This document shows positions 20,543-32,606 of a stretch of 64,000 nucleotides of DNA, piece after piece. A program made the position numbers and the translations under genes. The notes under the pieces were generated by a model that made no database searches, was not told the origin of the DNA, and was given only the letters and a program-made list of their open reading frames with translations. How positions within the stretch are numbered: the first letter of the stretch is position 1; every line of letters begins with the position of its first letter. Source of the DNA: Oryzias latipes (lineage: Eukaryota > Chordata > Actinopteri > Beloniformes > Adrianichthyidae); NCBI RefSeq assembly GCF_002234675.1, contig NC_019876.2, forward strand, positions 29,964,501-30,028,500. Reading direction: 5' to 3'.

Positions 20543-21524
20543 TCAAAAGTGGAAAGGGTGAGTCTGGTAGCAGACCAGTAAGGGTTCTCTAAGGGAGCTT
20601 CCATCCAGATGGTACAGACGCCGTGTCAGAGCCTCGTGGAGGACCAGACTCCCACTCTCATCAGTGTAGCGGAGCTGGAAACCCACCAGCTCCAGGGGCT
20701 TCCCAGCCAGGACAGCAGACACGTCAAACACATCATACCCAGAGGAGGGTCTCTGGTCCAGGACCAGCTGTCTTTCCTCCAAGGCAGGGCCTTCCTTCAC
20801 ATGTTCCTGTGGACCAACGGTGCTGTGGAGGGCGACCGTCAAGCTGAGAGGAGCAGGATGGAGGGTTTTCCTGGAGAGAACCAGTTCTGCTCCCAGCATG
20901 AGGGGGTCCAGGCTGCTGACGTTAAACCAGATCCATCCCTGAGGAGCTTGACCTGAACCTGTGGAACCCCAAACCAGAACCTCTACAATCAGTGTTTTCA
21001 GTCTGTTGATGGGGACTTCTTTTTGGTCCTAAATCAACTGACAGCAAAGACAAAAAGCTCCATGACTCCTAACAAGCTGTAGCAAAAAGAAACCTGCTGT
21101 CTTTGGTTCAATGGGGTTAAGGATCTCAAGCTGCAATGCTTGTGTCGTTTATCCACTAAAATAAAGGAGTGTAGTTACAAAGACACAAACTAAAACTGAG
21201 AGGAACACATTTGGAAAGGTCAAAGTGGAAATGTTTACCATCAGAACTGTGAAAACTCTGCATCAGGATCCCTTCTGGCCTTTCAAAGTCTGGAGCTTCC
21301 AGTGAGTTCAGACGCTGATGGATCCTCCTCATGTATGGATGAACTTTAGCTGGCCTGCTGGCTGAAACCTGATTGATGTGCAGCATTTCCAGAATGGCCT
21401 TGTTCACCTCTTGGTCCTCCTCTGCGTCTCTGTGTTGTTCCATCAGCACCAAGCCGCTCACGGAGCAGGCCAGGAGAAGGAGAGCCCTCAGTCCCAAAGA
21501 TTCCCAGAATCCTCCTGGGCTCAT
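20543..21524 (-). CDS. Secreted TGF-beta family prodomain-like protein, no mature domain found
   Basis: Two exons (21524-21239 and 20958-20543, GT-AG, phase 1) give 233 aa. The start has the context AAAATGAGC and is followed by a hydrophobic signal peptide (LRALLLLACSVSGL). Residues about 40-75 (VNKAILEMLHI, HPYMRRIHQRLN) match the pattern of the alpha-1 helix and latency region of TGF-beta/BMP propeptides. Residues about 100-225 contain FNVSSLDPLMLGAELVLSRK, YDVFDVSAVL and EPLLVCYQ, which fit the arm-domain strands of BMP/GDF prodomains. The frame stops there: there is no furin site and no cysteine-knot domain. No Cys-rich ligand domain is visible on the minus strand down to the ETS gene. 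It may be a truncated ligand or pseudogene, or a prodomain-only protein. Family assignment is by eye and only moderately sure. Confidence 0.6.
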
Positions 21525-22429
21525 TTTGCATTGAAAAGGATTTCTCCGCCCTGCTTCCAGGAGCCTGAGTCTGGTCTTTGCTTGAGCTCCACTTCAGCCT
21601 GTTGGCGTTCTCCTGGAGCCTTCTGGTCACTGAGAGATGGACCCCATGGGGGGGCTGTCAGGAATCCGTGACCCCGCCCCTTCTGAAGCAGAGGAATGTT
21701 CCCTCTGTCACAAACACTGCTGTGCAGCTCTGAACAGGAACTCATTTGCTGCACTGGAACAGCTTTTTGGAAACCTCCACTAGTTTTGATTTCAAATTCT
21801 TCACTTTCTAAGTGTGAACCTGACCGTCCATCAGTTCTGAGGAAAAACTCACATCCTCTTTAAATTCTTAGATGTTGCAGAAGAAATAACATCAAATAAC
21901 AGAATGGAGTTATTTTCTGTACAAAAAAGGAAAAATGTCATTATTTTACCCCCCTTACTCTTTCTCCCTCCTTCTGTCCAGTTTAAACCTTAAAGAGAAC
22001 TCACAATATAATAAAACAATGATCAACATCTTTAGCTTGAAAAGCAAACAGGTTGATAAAATAGTGACTGTGTCTAAATCAGGGAGGCTGCAGCAGCAGA
22101 AAGACAAAGAAGAAGCTGTCGGGGAATCAAACAGCAGCAAACTAGATAAACTGTCCATTTTCAGAGTTTTGAGAGGATGCAGCGATGGAAGCCAAACCTG
22201 TGGAGCTGCTGTGCAGCATTGACCATCCTTCTGTCATGATCACATGCACATGCTCATGCACATGTACATGCACTGAGCTGCAGAACTGGAGAGGATGCCA
22301 GAAAGTGTGGAGGCTTAATTCAAAGCCACGGCAAAGACAAAGACGTGGATTATTGGACGGAGACACTCAAACACAGAACTATTAGTTCATGTCACACTAC
22401 TAGACTTATGGAAAATCCTATATCTGTCT
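21525..22429. other. Upstream region of the TGF-beta-like gene
   Basis: Probable promoter and intergenic DNA for the minus-strand gene. It has no recognised coding sequence. A short CACATG-type repeat occurs at about 22237-22275 (CACATGCACATGCTCATGCA), the same motif as the large array at 33.3 kb. Confidence 0.35.
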
Positions 22430-22435
22430 GTTTTA

Positions 22436-23370
22436 ATGCACCCTTCACCTCATGTGAAATCCAATAGCTTCTCCATCTCTGTCAATGACTTCTCTGTTCT
22501 TCCCTCCCCCCAGGTAAAGAGTCTGGGTGTCATCCTCGACAGCTCACTTTCATTCCAATCTCATATTAATAACATCACCCGTTCTGCTTACTTTCATCTT
22601 CGCAATATATCTCGTCTCCGCCCTTCTCTCACACCTCATACAACTGCTGTACTTGTTCATAGTCTTGTCACTTCTAGGATCGATTATTGTAATTCCCCCC
22701 TGTTTGGTTTGCCCAATAAAACACTCAAAAAATTGCAGCTTCTTCAAAATTCTGCAGCCCGCATTATCACCAGGACCCCGTTATCCCACCACATCACACC
22801 AGTTCTCCAAAACTTACACTGGCTTCCCATAAAACAAAGGGTTAGTTTCAAGATTCTCCTCATCACCTTCAAAGCACTCCATGACCTGGCTCCACCCTAC
22901 ATTTCTGACCTTCTTCACATTTCCATTCCCTCCCGATCTCTCCGTTCCACTTCCTCTCTCCAACTCCATGTCCCACCTGCCCGTCTTGCCACCATGGGGG
23001 GCAGAGCTTTCAGTCGCTCTGCCCCTCAGCTGTGGAATTCTCTTCCTCCAGATTTACGGAACACCGACACACTGCCACTATTCAAATCCAAACTCAAGAC
23101 CCATCTCTTCAAACAATCATACAGTTAATCCATTCAGTTATCGCAACCTCATTTGTCTGTTTGTCTGTTTTTCTATCCTATAATTTTTTATGTATCTATC
23201 TTAAATGTTTTTATTTATTATTTTTTTACTATGTCTTTATGTTTACTCATGTTTTACTCTGATAATTTCTTATTGACGTTTTATTCTGTTTTTCTTATTT
23301 TAACCTTGTACAGCGACCTTGGGTGACCTGAAAGGCGCTTGAAATAAAATTTATTATTATTATTATTATG
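22436..23370 (+). mobile_element. 5'-truncated LINE with (ATT)n tail
   Basis: An open 230-codon frame covers the C-terminal end of a reverse transcriptase ORF ([42 protein letters not shown]). The 3' UTR includes CAGCGACCTTGGGTGACCTG and AATAAAATTTATTATT. It is the same family as the minus-strand LINE at 51.2-53.9 kb. The RT catalytic core is absent. Confidence 0.88.
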
Positions 23371-23544
23371 TGTGTTTTGTATTACTGAACATAAAGTCAT
23401 CATGTAATTGTTTACACTACATCCATATTTGTCACAATTGTGCTTTATAACCCACTGGGGACCACACAGAGGCTCGTCTGTCAGATCCTTTGGTTTTCTC
23501 TGTGTGTGTTGTTAGTCTTTTCTCTGGTTTGGTTATCGTTCTTC

Positions 23545-24178
23545 CAATGTGTGCAGCAAGATGCTGGGGATCTTCTACCAGTCTGTGGTAGCCAGCACCG
23601 TGTTCTCCTCCGTGGTCTGCTGGGGAAGCAGCATTGCAGTCAGTGACACCAACAGACTGAACAAGGTGATCAGGAAGGCAGGTTCTGTCATTGGCTGCAA
23701 ACAGGAAACCTTTGAAGCAGTGATGGAGAGGAGGTCCCTGAACAGACTCCTTTCAATCATGGACAACCCTGAGCATCCTCTCCACCCTCTTCTGAACAAA
23801 CAGCGGAGCTCCTTCTCCAGGAGGCTCAGACAGCTCCACTCCAAAACTGCCCGGTACCAAAAGTCATTCATACCCAATGCAATAACCCTGTACAACAACA
23901 CACAATGCAAGAGAGAACCTTTGCACATCTTTTATTATTTCTTTATTTAGTTGTTTTCTATTTTGCACATTTCTTTTGCACATCTTTTTACTTGCACTGT
24001 TCTGTAAATAGCTTTTTAAATTATAATACCTTGATGTCTGTATTTATGCTACATTTTCTTTGTTCTTGCTTTTTTTTACTTAATTCTAAGTCTTTTTTTC
24101 CCTCTGCTGTCAGTTGCTATGGTGACAAAAGAAATTTTCCACGTGTGGGATCAATAAAGTATCTCTAATTCTGATTCT
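23545..24178 (+). mobile_element. 5'-truncated LINE, Rex1-like C-terminus
   Basis: A 133-codon frame with FYQSVVASTVFSSVVCWG, LNRLLSIMDNPEHPLH and RYQKSFIPNAITLYN, a C-terminal block common in fish LINE ORF2 proteins of Rex1 type (assignment from memory of the motif). The 3' end is GGGATCAATAAAGTATCTCT. The RT domain is missing. Confidence 0.75.
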
Positions 24179-24380
24179 TCCTTTGCTTATTCCAACGGCA
24201 GGCAGGCGGACGCAGTTTTGCCTGCTCTCTGTCTCCTCCTCCTTTTTCCTCTTCAGTCATTTCAGAGGCGGAGTTTGTCACTGAGAAGGAGCCCGACTCT
24301 GTCAGAGGGGCAGTTATAGCTGAAAACAAGTGAAGGGACACAGGTACAGCAGTGCTGAGGAAGAGGAGGGCCCACTTAGG

Positions 24381-24469
24381 TATGGATGGATGGATGGATG
24401 GATAAATGGATGGATGGATGGGTGGATGGATAAATGGATGGATGGATGGATGATGGATGGATGATGGAT
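24381..24469. repeat. GATG array, left remnant
   Basis: 89 bp of (GATG)n directly abutting the solo LTR. It is continuous in type with 25170-25432 and 30431-32606. Confidence 0.9.
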
Positions 24470-25169
24470 TGTGACAACGAGCAGTTGTCACATTAAAGAA
24501 TCAGCCAGAAAAGGTTAATTGACAGAGTTTTATTAGTTTAATGCAGTTTAAGTTAAGCAGCAGCAGCAACGTTCTTCTAGGTCAGGAGCACCTGTGAAAG
24601 CACATAGATTTAAATATTTATGTTTTACAGCTGCTGCATGTATGTCTATGCCTTGTCTGATTGCGGTGACTCACCTCTGTTTTTCTATGTCAGGAATGGT
24701 CCACCAGCAAAAGAGGTCCCTAAGGGTACGAGGACCTTATATTGGTTCCAGGGAGGGAACCAAAATCCTTGTAAAGTTAGCAGGGGAGATTTAGATTAGT
24801 AATTTTATTATTGGAGTGAATTATTCAAATGTTTTAGGAACAGTCGGTGAATTATATTTTTGCATGGAGAAAGTATCTATTATTATCGGGGTTGGGGAAA
24901 CTTTGAATGTACATATTTTAACATATTGTGTAAATAGATTTTCTGTGGGAACCTGGGTGGATGGTAGCTCCCAAAGGAGAAATTCTATAAAGGTGGGAGT
25001 TGTAACCATTGGGAGGTTGTTGTTGGTTGGTGGTTAGAGCTTGGGCCATGACTGTGAAATGCCAACAGAAGAAATTGGAAAATAAAGTTTGAGCTAAAAC
25101 CAAGTCCTGAGACTCCGCCTGTGCTTCTACCATGAGGATGGCCTCCGAGACTGCGAGCTGAACGTGACA
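24470..25169 (+). mobile_element. Solo LTR (700 bp) inserted in GATG array
   Basis: Begins TGTGACAACGAGCAG and ends GAGCTGAACGTGACA, so it has TG...CA termini. It is flanked by TGGAT at 24465-24469 and 25170-25174, although TGGAT is also the array unit, so the duplication is weak evidence. A TATA-like TCTATAAAGG at about 24984 and AATAAAG at about 25080 are in the expected order for a promoter and a polyadenylation site. There is no internal gag/pol. Orientation is plus. Confidence 0.7.
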
Positions 25170-25432
25170 TGGATGTTTGGATGAATGGATTATGGATGGA
25201 TGGATGATGGATGGATGATGGATGGATGAATGATGGATGGATGGATGATGGATGGATGGATGAATGATGAATGGATGATGGATGGATGGATGATGGATGG
25301 ATGATGGATAAATGGATGGATGATGGATGGATGATGGATAATGGATGGATGATGGATGGATGATGGATAGTTGGATGATGGATGGATGATGGATGGATGA
25401 TGGACGGATGATGGATGGATGGATGGATGGAT
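25170..25432. repeat. GATG array, middle remnant
   Basis: 263 bp of (GATG)n with many GATGATG slips between the solo LTR and the 5' end of the L2-like LINE. Open frames through it are artefacts. Confidence 0.93.
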
Positions 25433-25690
25433 CTTCACTGTGTCCTTGGGCTAGACGTCATTTCCGGGTGAGCTATTCCCAGTGCTAGCTGTGTGACTGC
25501 TGTCCTCTTGTTTGGCATCAGCCTTACTACTATTGCTTACTCTAAGGGTTATCTGGGTTAATATTCACATCTAGTACCTTTTATTAGCGAATTCACCACT
25601 GTTAAACCGCTTGCTGTTCACTTTTCTCATTTTGCTAAATAAACCACTTCTCTTTACTTAAACACCGCTAGCCTTAGCTTAGAACCTAGT

Positions 25691-26560
25691 ATGGCCACCA
25701 CCACTCCTTCCGCCTCTCCTCCTCTCTCCTGCCCCATGTGCCATATGTTTAGTGATGATCCTGCCTCCTTTAGTGAAGATAGGGGTAGGTGTGTTAAGTG
25801 TAGTCTTGTGTTAGACTTGGAGGCCAGGCTGGAGCAGTTAGAAGCGCGGCTCCGCACAGTGGAAGCTAAGCCGGCTAGCCAGGTCGTTACTCGTAGCGCG
25901 GGCCGCGCTACCAGGGCTAACTTAGCTAGCACCCCAGCGCCCTCCCAACAGCCGGGAGACAGTCAGGGGTTTGTACCGGTTGGGAGGAAACATAGTGCTA
26001 AACGCAAAAACTTAGAGCACCCGAGACTCCACGTTAGTAATAGGTTCTCCCCCCTCAGCGACACACCCGCTGAACACTCAACTCTGGTTATAGGCTCTTC
26101 TGAAGTTAGAAACGTGGAGCTCCCAGCGGCTACTGTCAGGTGTTATCCGGGGGCCAGAGTTGGTGACATCGAGGGGAACCTTAGGATGTTAGCTCAGAGT
26201 AAGTCCAGGTTCCGTCGAGTCGTGATTTACGCAGGCGGTAATGATGCCCGACGGAGACAGTCAGAGGTGGTTAAGTTAAACGTAACTTCGGTGTGTAAAC
26301 TGGCTAAGACGATGTCCGACACTGTAATTTTCTCTGGTCCCCTGCCGAACTTAGTCAGGGATGAAATGTACAGCCGCTTTTCATCATTTAACCGCTGGCT
26401 TTCTAGATGGTGCCCAGAAAACGGCGTTGGTTTTGTGGATAACTGGAGCGCGTTTTGGGGGAAGCCCGGTCTCATGCGGAGAGACGGCGTCCATCCCACC
26501 CGGGACGGTGCCGCTCTTCTTTCTAGAAACATTTCTGCTAGCCTTAGTCTGTTAACCTGA
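25691..26560 (+). CDS. L2-like ORF1: zinc-finger, coiled-coil, SGNH-esterase protein
   Basis: A 289-residue protein. Residues about 13-38 hold a CPMC...CVKC pair (two CxxC spaced by 17 residues), a probable zinc-binding module. A heptad-like helix follows (LVLDLEARLEQLEARLRTVE). After a basic linker, residues about 135-285 look like the SGNH-type esterase known from CR1/L2 ORF1 proteins: VIGSSEVRNV (block I; the usual Asp of GDS is Ser here), VVIYAGGNDARR (GxND block) and DGVHPTRDGAALL (the catalytic Asp-His block). Such ORF1 proteins bind RNA and may act on lipids; the role is inferred from the family. ORF2 follows within 140 bp. The ATG at 25691 begins MATTTPSA. Confidence 0.85.
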   Translation: MATTTPSASPPLSCPMCHMFSDDPASFSEDRGRCVKCSLVLDLEARLEQLEARLRTVEAKPASQVVTRSAGRATRANLASTPAPSQQPGDSQGFVPVGRKHSAKRKNLEHPRLHVSNRFSPLSDTPAEHSTLVIGSSEVRNVELPAATVRCYPGARVGDIEGNLRMLAQSKSRFRRVVIYAGGNDARRRQSEVVKLNVTSVCKLAKTMSDTVIFSGPLPNLVRDEMYSRFSSFNRWLSRWCPENGVGFVDNWSAFWGKPGLMRRDGVHPTRDGAALLSRNISASLSLLT

Positions 26561-26698
26561 CAATCCAGAGACGAGACCCGGGCGCAGAGCAGCAGTGTAA
26601 AACGCTCCTCTGAGCCTCCCTTAGGGTTAGTGCCGGTGCAAAACCCATGCAGGGAAAGTCAAGCAGGTCCTAGCTTTAGCTTATGTGCTGAAAGACAA

Positions 26699-29662
26699 AT
26701 GAAAGGAGCGCGTCATAGAAACCTTACAGTGACAGACAGCAGTTCTCACAAGCAGAATTATGATGTCATTAAATGCGGTTTATTAAACATTCGATCCATT
26801 TCCTCCAAGTCCCTCTTAGTCAATGAGTTAATTACTGATAACAATCTTAGTCTTTTAGCCTTAACAGAAACTTGGCTCCATCAGGATGACTATGTTAGAT
26901 TGAATGAAGCAACCCCCCCCACTTATGCTAACCATCAGAAATCCAGGATTTCAGGGAAAGGAGGTGGTTTGGCAGTAATATCACAGTCTAGCTTACTTCT
27001 CAGCCCTAAAGTTAAAAATGCTTATAATTCATTTGAAAGCATCATATTGTCTTTAAGTCACCCAAACAGGAAAACTCGAAAACCTGTTTTACTCATAATT
27101 ATTTATCGCCCCCCCGGCCCACATTCAGAATTTTTAACTGAGTTTTCCGACTTCCTATCGACTATTGTCTTAGATTCTGATCAAATTATAATATTAGGGG
27201 ATTTTAATATTCATGTTGATGACCCCAGTGACTGCCTAGGAAAGGCTTTTGCAGCTTTATTAGATGATGTTGGTTTCACCCAAAGTGTGAATGAACCCAC
27301 TCACTGTCATAAGCACACCCTGGACCTTGTTCTAACCCATGGGATAGAGATCAGCCAGCTGAGTGTCCTTCCTCTTAACCCCATCATTTCTGATCACTTT
27401 CTGATTACCTTCCAGTTTACACTGGAACATCCTTCTGCCCCAGTGAATAAGAAACAGCTTAGAAGAACCTTAACTGACCGTTCTGTGTCTGAGTTTAAAC
27501 ACACAGTTCAGCCAGTACTTAGTGATATTCTGAGAAAATACTCTGAGACCAGCTCCCATAGTATCAGTCCTAGTATAAATGACCACTTTGTTAATGATGC
27601 CTTACAAGCCCTCAGGAGTACACTCCATGTTGTTGCCCCCTTGAAACCTAAGTTCGTCAGACAAAACCGAGTAGCACCGTGGTTTAACGCTGAAACTCGT
27701 TCTCTTAAACGAGAAACCCGTAAGTTGGAAAGAGAATGGCGCCGCTCCGGTTCAGAGCAGTCTCTGGATATCTGGAAACATAGCCTTTTAAATTATAAAA
27801 AAGCCCTGCGTAGAGCTAGAAGCCAGTACTATTCAACCTTAATATCAGAGAATGGAAACAATCCAAGATTTCTTTTTAGCACTATAGCTAAATTAACTCG
27901 CAGTCAGAGCTTAGTAGAACCACATGTTCCTGTTTCTCTCAGCTCTGATGATTTTCTTACATTTTTCGATAGTAAAATCTCAAATATTAGACATAAGTTA
28001 AATCAAGTTATTCCTACTATCAGCCCAGAACAGGCTGAAGCGGTAGAAATGGAGGCATCCATAGAAACCTCTGTAACATTAGACTGCTTCACTGCTGTGG
28101 ATCAAGCGGAAACAACATCAATTATTACGTCCTCCAAATCCTCAACGTGTCTGTTAGACCCAATTCCCACTAGACTTTTTAAAGAAACTTTTCCCCTAAT
28201 TAATGATCCCATATTAACAATGATAAATGCCTCTCTGGAAACGGGTTACGTGCCACAGTCTTTTAAATATGCAGTTGTTAAACCTCTTCTGAAAAAGCCC
28301 AGTTTGGATCCTAGCATCTTGGCCAACTATAGAGTTATATCAAACCTGCCCTTTATTTCTAAAATCCTAGAAAGAGTTGTAGTTAAGCAGCTTTACTGCC
28401 ACCTACAGGACAACAGCCACTTTGAAGACTTTCAGTCGGGGTTTAGACCTCACCACAGTACGGAAACTGCACTAGTTAGAGTCTCTAATGACTTGTTATT
28501 GGCCTCAGAAAAGGGACTACTTTCTATTCTGGTCCTGTTGGACCTCAGTGCAGCCTTTGACACTATCGACCACGGTATTTTACTCCATAGATTAGAGCAG
28601 GACATAGGGATCAGAGGATCTGCTCTCCAGTGGTTTAAATCCTATCTGTCCCATAGGTATCAGTTCGTTAATGTAAATGGCCATTCCTCTCAGTGCACTC
28701 GAGTCAACTATGGAGTCCCACAGGGCTCAGTCTTGGGACCGATCCTGTTTACGCTTTATATGTTACCCCTAGGAAACATAATCAGGAAACACAGCATTGA
28801 TTTTCATTGTTATGCCGACGATACGCAGTTGTATTTATCCATGAAGCCTGACCAGAATGACCAGATAGAGAAACTGAACGCCTGCATCAGTGACATCAAG
28901 ACCTGGATGACAATTAATTACCTCCTCTTGAACCCAGAAAAAACTGAGGTCATTATACTTGGTCCTAAAAACCTCAGAGATGCTCTGTCTGCTCAGATAG
29001 TCTCCCTGGATGGTATAAGTATAGCCCCCAATTCCACAGTTAGAAACCTTGGGGTTTTACTTGACCAGGATTTATCATTTAAGGCTCACATATCTCAGGC
29101 ATGTAGAACTGCCTTTTTTCACCTGCGGAATATTGCTAAGATCAGAAATATACTTTCTAAGAGTGATGCTGAAAAACTCATCCATGCATTTGTTACGTCG
29201 AGGCTGGATTACTGTAACTCCTTGTTAGCAGCGTGTCCTAAGAGTTCCTTAAGAAGTCTCCAGCTTGTTCAGAACGCAGCAGCTAGATTGTTAGCAGGAA
29301 CCAGCAGAAGAGATCACATCACTCCTGTGTTAGTTTCGCTCCATTGGCTCCCAGTTGATTCTAGAATCAAGTTCAAGATCCTCCTGTTAACCTATAAGGC
29401 CTTACATGGAATGGCCCCGTCCTATATTAAGGACCTCATAGTCCCTTACCAACCAATCAGAACACTTCGCTCGCAAAATGCAGGACTGCTTGTGGTTCCT
29501 AGAATTAGTAAAAGTACGGTTGGAGGTAGAGCGTTTAGCCACCAAGCCCCTGTCTTATGGAATAAACTCCCAGCTCATGTAAGAGAGGCCGACTCAGTTT
29601 CTACATTCAAAGTTAGACTGAAAACATTCCTCTTTGGACAGGCTTATTGTCAGACTAGTTAG
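26699..29662 (+). CDS. L2-like ORF2: endonuclease-reverse transcriptase
   Basis: A 987-codon frame from the ATG at 26699; the open frame extends upstream to 26630, where only a GTG precedes it. APE endonuclease: [32 protein letters not shown] and ISDHFLITF. Reverse transcriptase: [47 protein letters not shown] (motif A), [17 protein letters not shown] (motif B) and [12 protein letters not shown] (motif C with catalytic Asp-Asp). The C-terminal block [13 protein letters not shown] to [13 protein letters not shown] is the family tail. No stop or frameshift, so it could supply activity in trans. Confidence 0.93.
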   Translation: MKGARHRNLTVTDSSSHKQNYDVIKCGLLNIRSISSKSLLVNELITDNNLSLLALTETWLHQDDYVRLNEATPPTYANHQKSRISGKGGGLAVISQSSLLLSPKVKNAYNSFESIILSLSHPNRKTRKPVLLIIIYRPPGPHSEFLTEFSDFLSTIVLDSDQIIILGDFNIHVDDPSDCLGKAFAALLDDVGFTQSVNEPTHCHKHTLDLVLTHGIEISQLSVLPLNPIISDHFLITFQFTLEHPSAPVNKKQLRRTLTDRSVSEFKHTVQPVLSDILRKYSETSSHSISPSINDHFVNDALQALRSTLHVVAPLKPKFVRQNRVAPWFNAETRSLKRETRKLEREWRRSGSEQSLDIWKHSLLNYKKALRRARSQYYSTLISENGNNPRFLFSTIAKLTRSQSLVEPHVPVSLSSDDFLTFFDSKISNIRHKLNQVIPTISPEQAEAVEMEASIETSVTLDCFTAVDQAETTSIITSSKSSTCLLDPIPTRLFKETFPLINDPILTMINASLETGYVPQSFKYAVVKPLLKKPSLDPSILANYRVISNLPFISKILERVVVKQLYCHLQDNSHFEDFQSGFRPHHSTETALVRVSNDLLLASEKGLLSILVLLDLSAAFDTIDHGILLHRLEQDIGIRGSALQWFKSYLSHRYQFVNVNGHSSQCTRVNYGVPQGSVLGPILFTLYMLPLGNIIRKHSIDFHCYADDTQLYLSMKPDQNDQIEKLNACISDIKTWMTINYLLLNPEKTEVIILGPKNLRDALSAQIVSLDGISIAPNSTVRNLGVLLDQDLSFKAHISQACRTAFFHLRNIAKIRNILSKSDAEKLIHAFVTSRLDYCNSLLAACPKSSLRSLQLVQNAAARLLAGTSRRDHITPVLVSLHWLPVDSRIKFKILLLTYKALHGMAPSYIKDLIVPYQPIRTLRSQNAGLLVVPRISKSTVGGRAFSHQAPVLWNKLPAHVREADSVSTFKVRLKTFLFGQAYCQTS

Positions 29663-30430
29663 TATTCAGAGATTATTTAACTTAATGTTAGTTTGTTTAA
29701 ATTAAACTTAATAATAACTATTTCTTTTAAAAGGCTGCTAGAAGTTGAAGCTGGGGTAACTATGGTGCTCTGGGGTTCTGTCCTCTTTCCTTTTTTACTT
29801 CTACCCTTCCTCTCCTCTATTCTTGATCATAATTTATCATTTAGTTCTCCATGCCTCTGTTTGGTGCAGTGCGATTCATGTATTGTCCCTCTTTTCCTCT
29901 CCCCTCCTGGGGAGTGGGAGTGCTTCCAGACTCCAGTTGACTCATCCGTGCTCCAGTTCCTGACCGTTTACCTCGCCTTTGCTCCTGCTCCTACACCTGG
30001 CTGTGGATCCTGTCTCCGGCTCGACTCGCGCCTTTGACTGTCCCGATAACCACGGCTGGATGAAGCTCGTCTGCTGGACTTTTATATATGTAGTTGTAGA
30101 TTTAGATAAGTTAATTCTTCTCTAAGATTTCTGGTAAATCGCCTGTCCGTCCTGGGGGAGGATCCCTCCTTCATGTGGGCACCCCTGAGGTTTCTTCGTT
30201 TTTTCCGGAATCCGGTTTTTTTGGGAGTTTTTCCTTACCGCGAAGGGGGGTCTAAGGGCAGGGATGCCAGTATAGCTTAGTCAGTTTGTTAGTTCATTTT
30301 AGTATTTTTCTATTGAACTATTTGTATTCGTGATCCTTTTGATTTCATGTTTTACTTCGAAGCCCATCGAGACGACTGTTGTTGTGATTTTGGGCTATAC
30401 AAATAAAATTGAATTGAATTGAATTGAATT

Positions 30431-32606
30431 GGATGGATGGATGGATGGATGATGGATGGATGATGGATGGTTGGATGATGGATGGATGATGGATGGATGG
30501 ATGGATGGATGGATGGATGGATGGATGATGGATGGATGATGGATGGATGGATGGATGGATGGATGGATGGATGGATGGATGGATGGATGGATGATGGATG
30601 GATGGATGTATGGATGGATGGATGATGGATGGATGGATGTATGGATGGATGGATGATGGATGGATGTATAATGGATGGATGGATGGATGGATGGATGAAT
30701 GGATGGATGGATGATGGATGGATGTATAATGGATGGATGGATGGATAGATGGATTGTTGGATGGATGGATGGCTGGATTGTTGGATGGGTGGATGAATGA
30801 TGGATGGATAATGGATGGATGGATGGATGATGGATGAATGGATGATGGATGGATGGATGGATGATGGATGGATGATGGGTGGATGGATGATGGATGGATG
30901 GATGGATTGTTGGATGATGGATGGATGTATGATGGATGGATGGATGGATGAATGGATGGATGATGGATGGGTAATGGATGGATGGATGATGGATGAATGG
31001 ATGATGGATGGATGGATGGATGGATGGATTGTTGGATGGATGGATGGATGATGGATGGATAATGGATGGATGGATGATGGATGAATGGATGATGGATGGA
31101 TTGATGGATGGATGATGGATGGATGATTAATGATTGGATGATGGATGGATGATGGATGGATGGATGGATGGATGATGGATGGATGGATTGTTCGATGGAT
31201 TGATGGATTGTTGGATGGATAAATGGATGGATGGATGGATGATGGATGGATCGATGGATAGAAGAATGGATGGATGGATGGATGGATGATGGAAGGATGG
31301 ATGTATGGATGGATGGATGATGGATGGATGTATAATGGATGGATGGATAGATGAATGGATAGATGGATGGATGGATAGATGAATGGATGGATGGATGGAT
31401 AAACGGATGGATGGATGATGGATGTATGTATAATGGATGGATGGATGGATGAATGGATGGATGTATGGATGGATGGATGATGGATGGATGTATAATGGAT
31501 GGATGGATAGATGAATGGATAGATGGATGGATGGATAGATGAATGGATGGATGGATGGATGAACGGATGGATGGATGATGGATGGATGTATAATGGATGG
31601 ATGGATGGATGGATGGATGGATGGATGATGGATGGATGGATAGATGGATTGTTGGATGGATGGATGGATGTATTGTTGGATGGGTGGATGAATGATGGAT
31701 GGATGGATGGATGGATGGAAGGATGGATGGATTGTTTTTGATGGATGGATGGATGATGGATGGATGGATGATGGATGGATAATGGATGGATGATGGATGG
31801 ATGATGGATGGATGATGGATGGATGGATGGATGATGGATGGATGATGGATGGATGACGGATGGATGGATGATGGATGGATGATGGATGGATGGATGATGG
31901 ATGGATGATGGATGGATGATGGATGGATGACGGATGGATAAATGGATGATGGATGGATGGATGATGGATGGATGGATGATTGATGGATGGATTGTTGGAT
32001 GATGGATGGATGTCTGATGGATGGATGGATGATGGATGGATGGATGATGGATGGATGATGGATGGATGATGGATGGATGACGGATGAATGGATGAATGGA
32101 TGGATGATGGATGGATGTTGGATGGATGGATGATGGATGGATGATGGATGGATGATGGACGGATGACGGATGGATAAATGGATGATGGATGGATGGATGA
32201 TGGATGGATGGATGATTGATGGATGGATTGTTGGATGATGGATGAATATGTGATGGATGGATGGATGGATGGATGAATTGTTGGATGGATGGATGAATAT
32301 GTGATGGATGGATGGATGGATGGATGGATGGATGATTGATGGATGGATTGTTGGATGATGGATGAATATGTGATGGATGGATGGATGGATGGATGGATGG
32401 ATGATGGATGGATGATGGATGGATGACGGATGAATGGATGGATGATGGATGGATGATGGATGGATGACGGATGGATGATGGATGGATGACGGATGATGGA
32501 TGGATGACGGATGGATGGATGGATGATGGATGGATGACGGATGGATGGATGGATGATGGATGGATGATGGATGGATGATGGATGGATGACGGATGATGGA
32601 TGGATG
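30431..32606. repeat. GATG array, right part (2.2 kb)
   Basis: Long (GATG)n array with GATGATG slips and recurring variants such as GGATTGTTGGATG, GATGTATAATGG and GAATATGTGATGG at several places, indicating segmental duplications. It begins directly at the L2-like tail. The very long minus-strand frame is an artefact of the repeat. Confidence 0.95.

Larger units (their letters stand above)
25433..30430 (+). mobile_element. Full-length L2-like LINE, both ORFs intact
   Basis: About 5.0 kb. 5' UTR 25433-25690, ORF1 25691-26560, ORF2 from 26630 or 26699 to 29662, and a 770-bp 3' UTR ending AATAAAATTGAATTGAATTG, the short tandem tail typical of fish L2 (Maui-like) elements. An esterase-type ORF1 plus APE-RT ORF2 fits the CR1/L2 group. 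Both frames are uninterrupted. Both flanks are GATG array. Confidence 0.9.
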
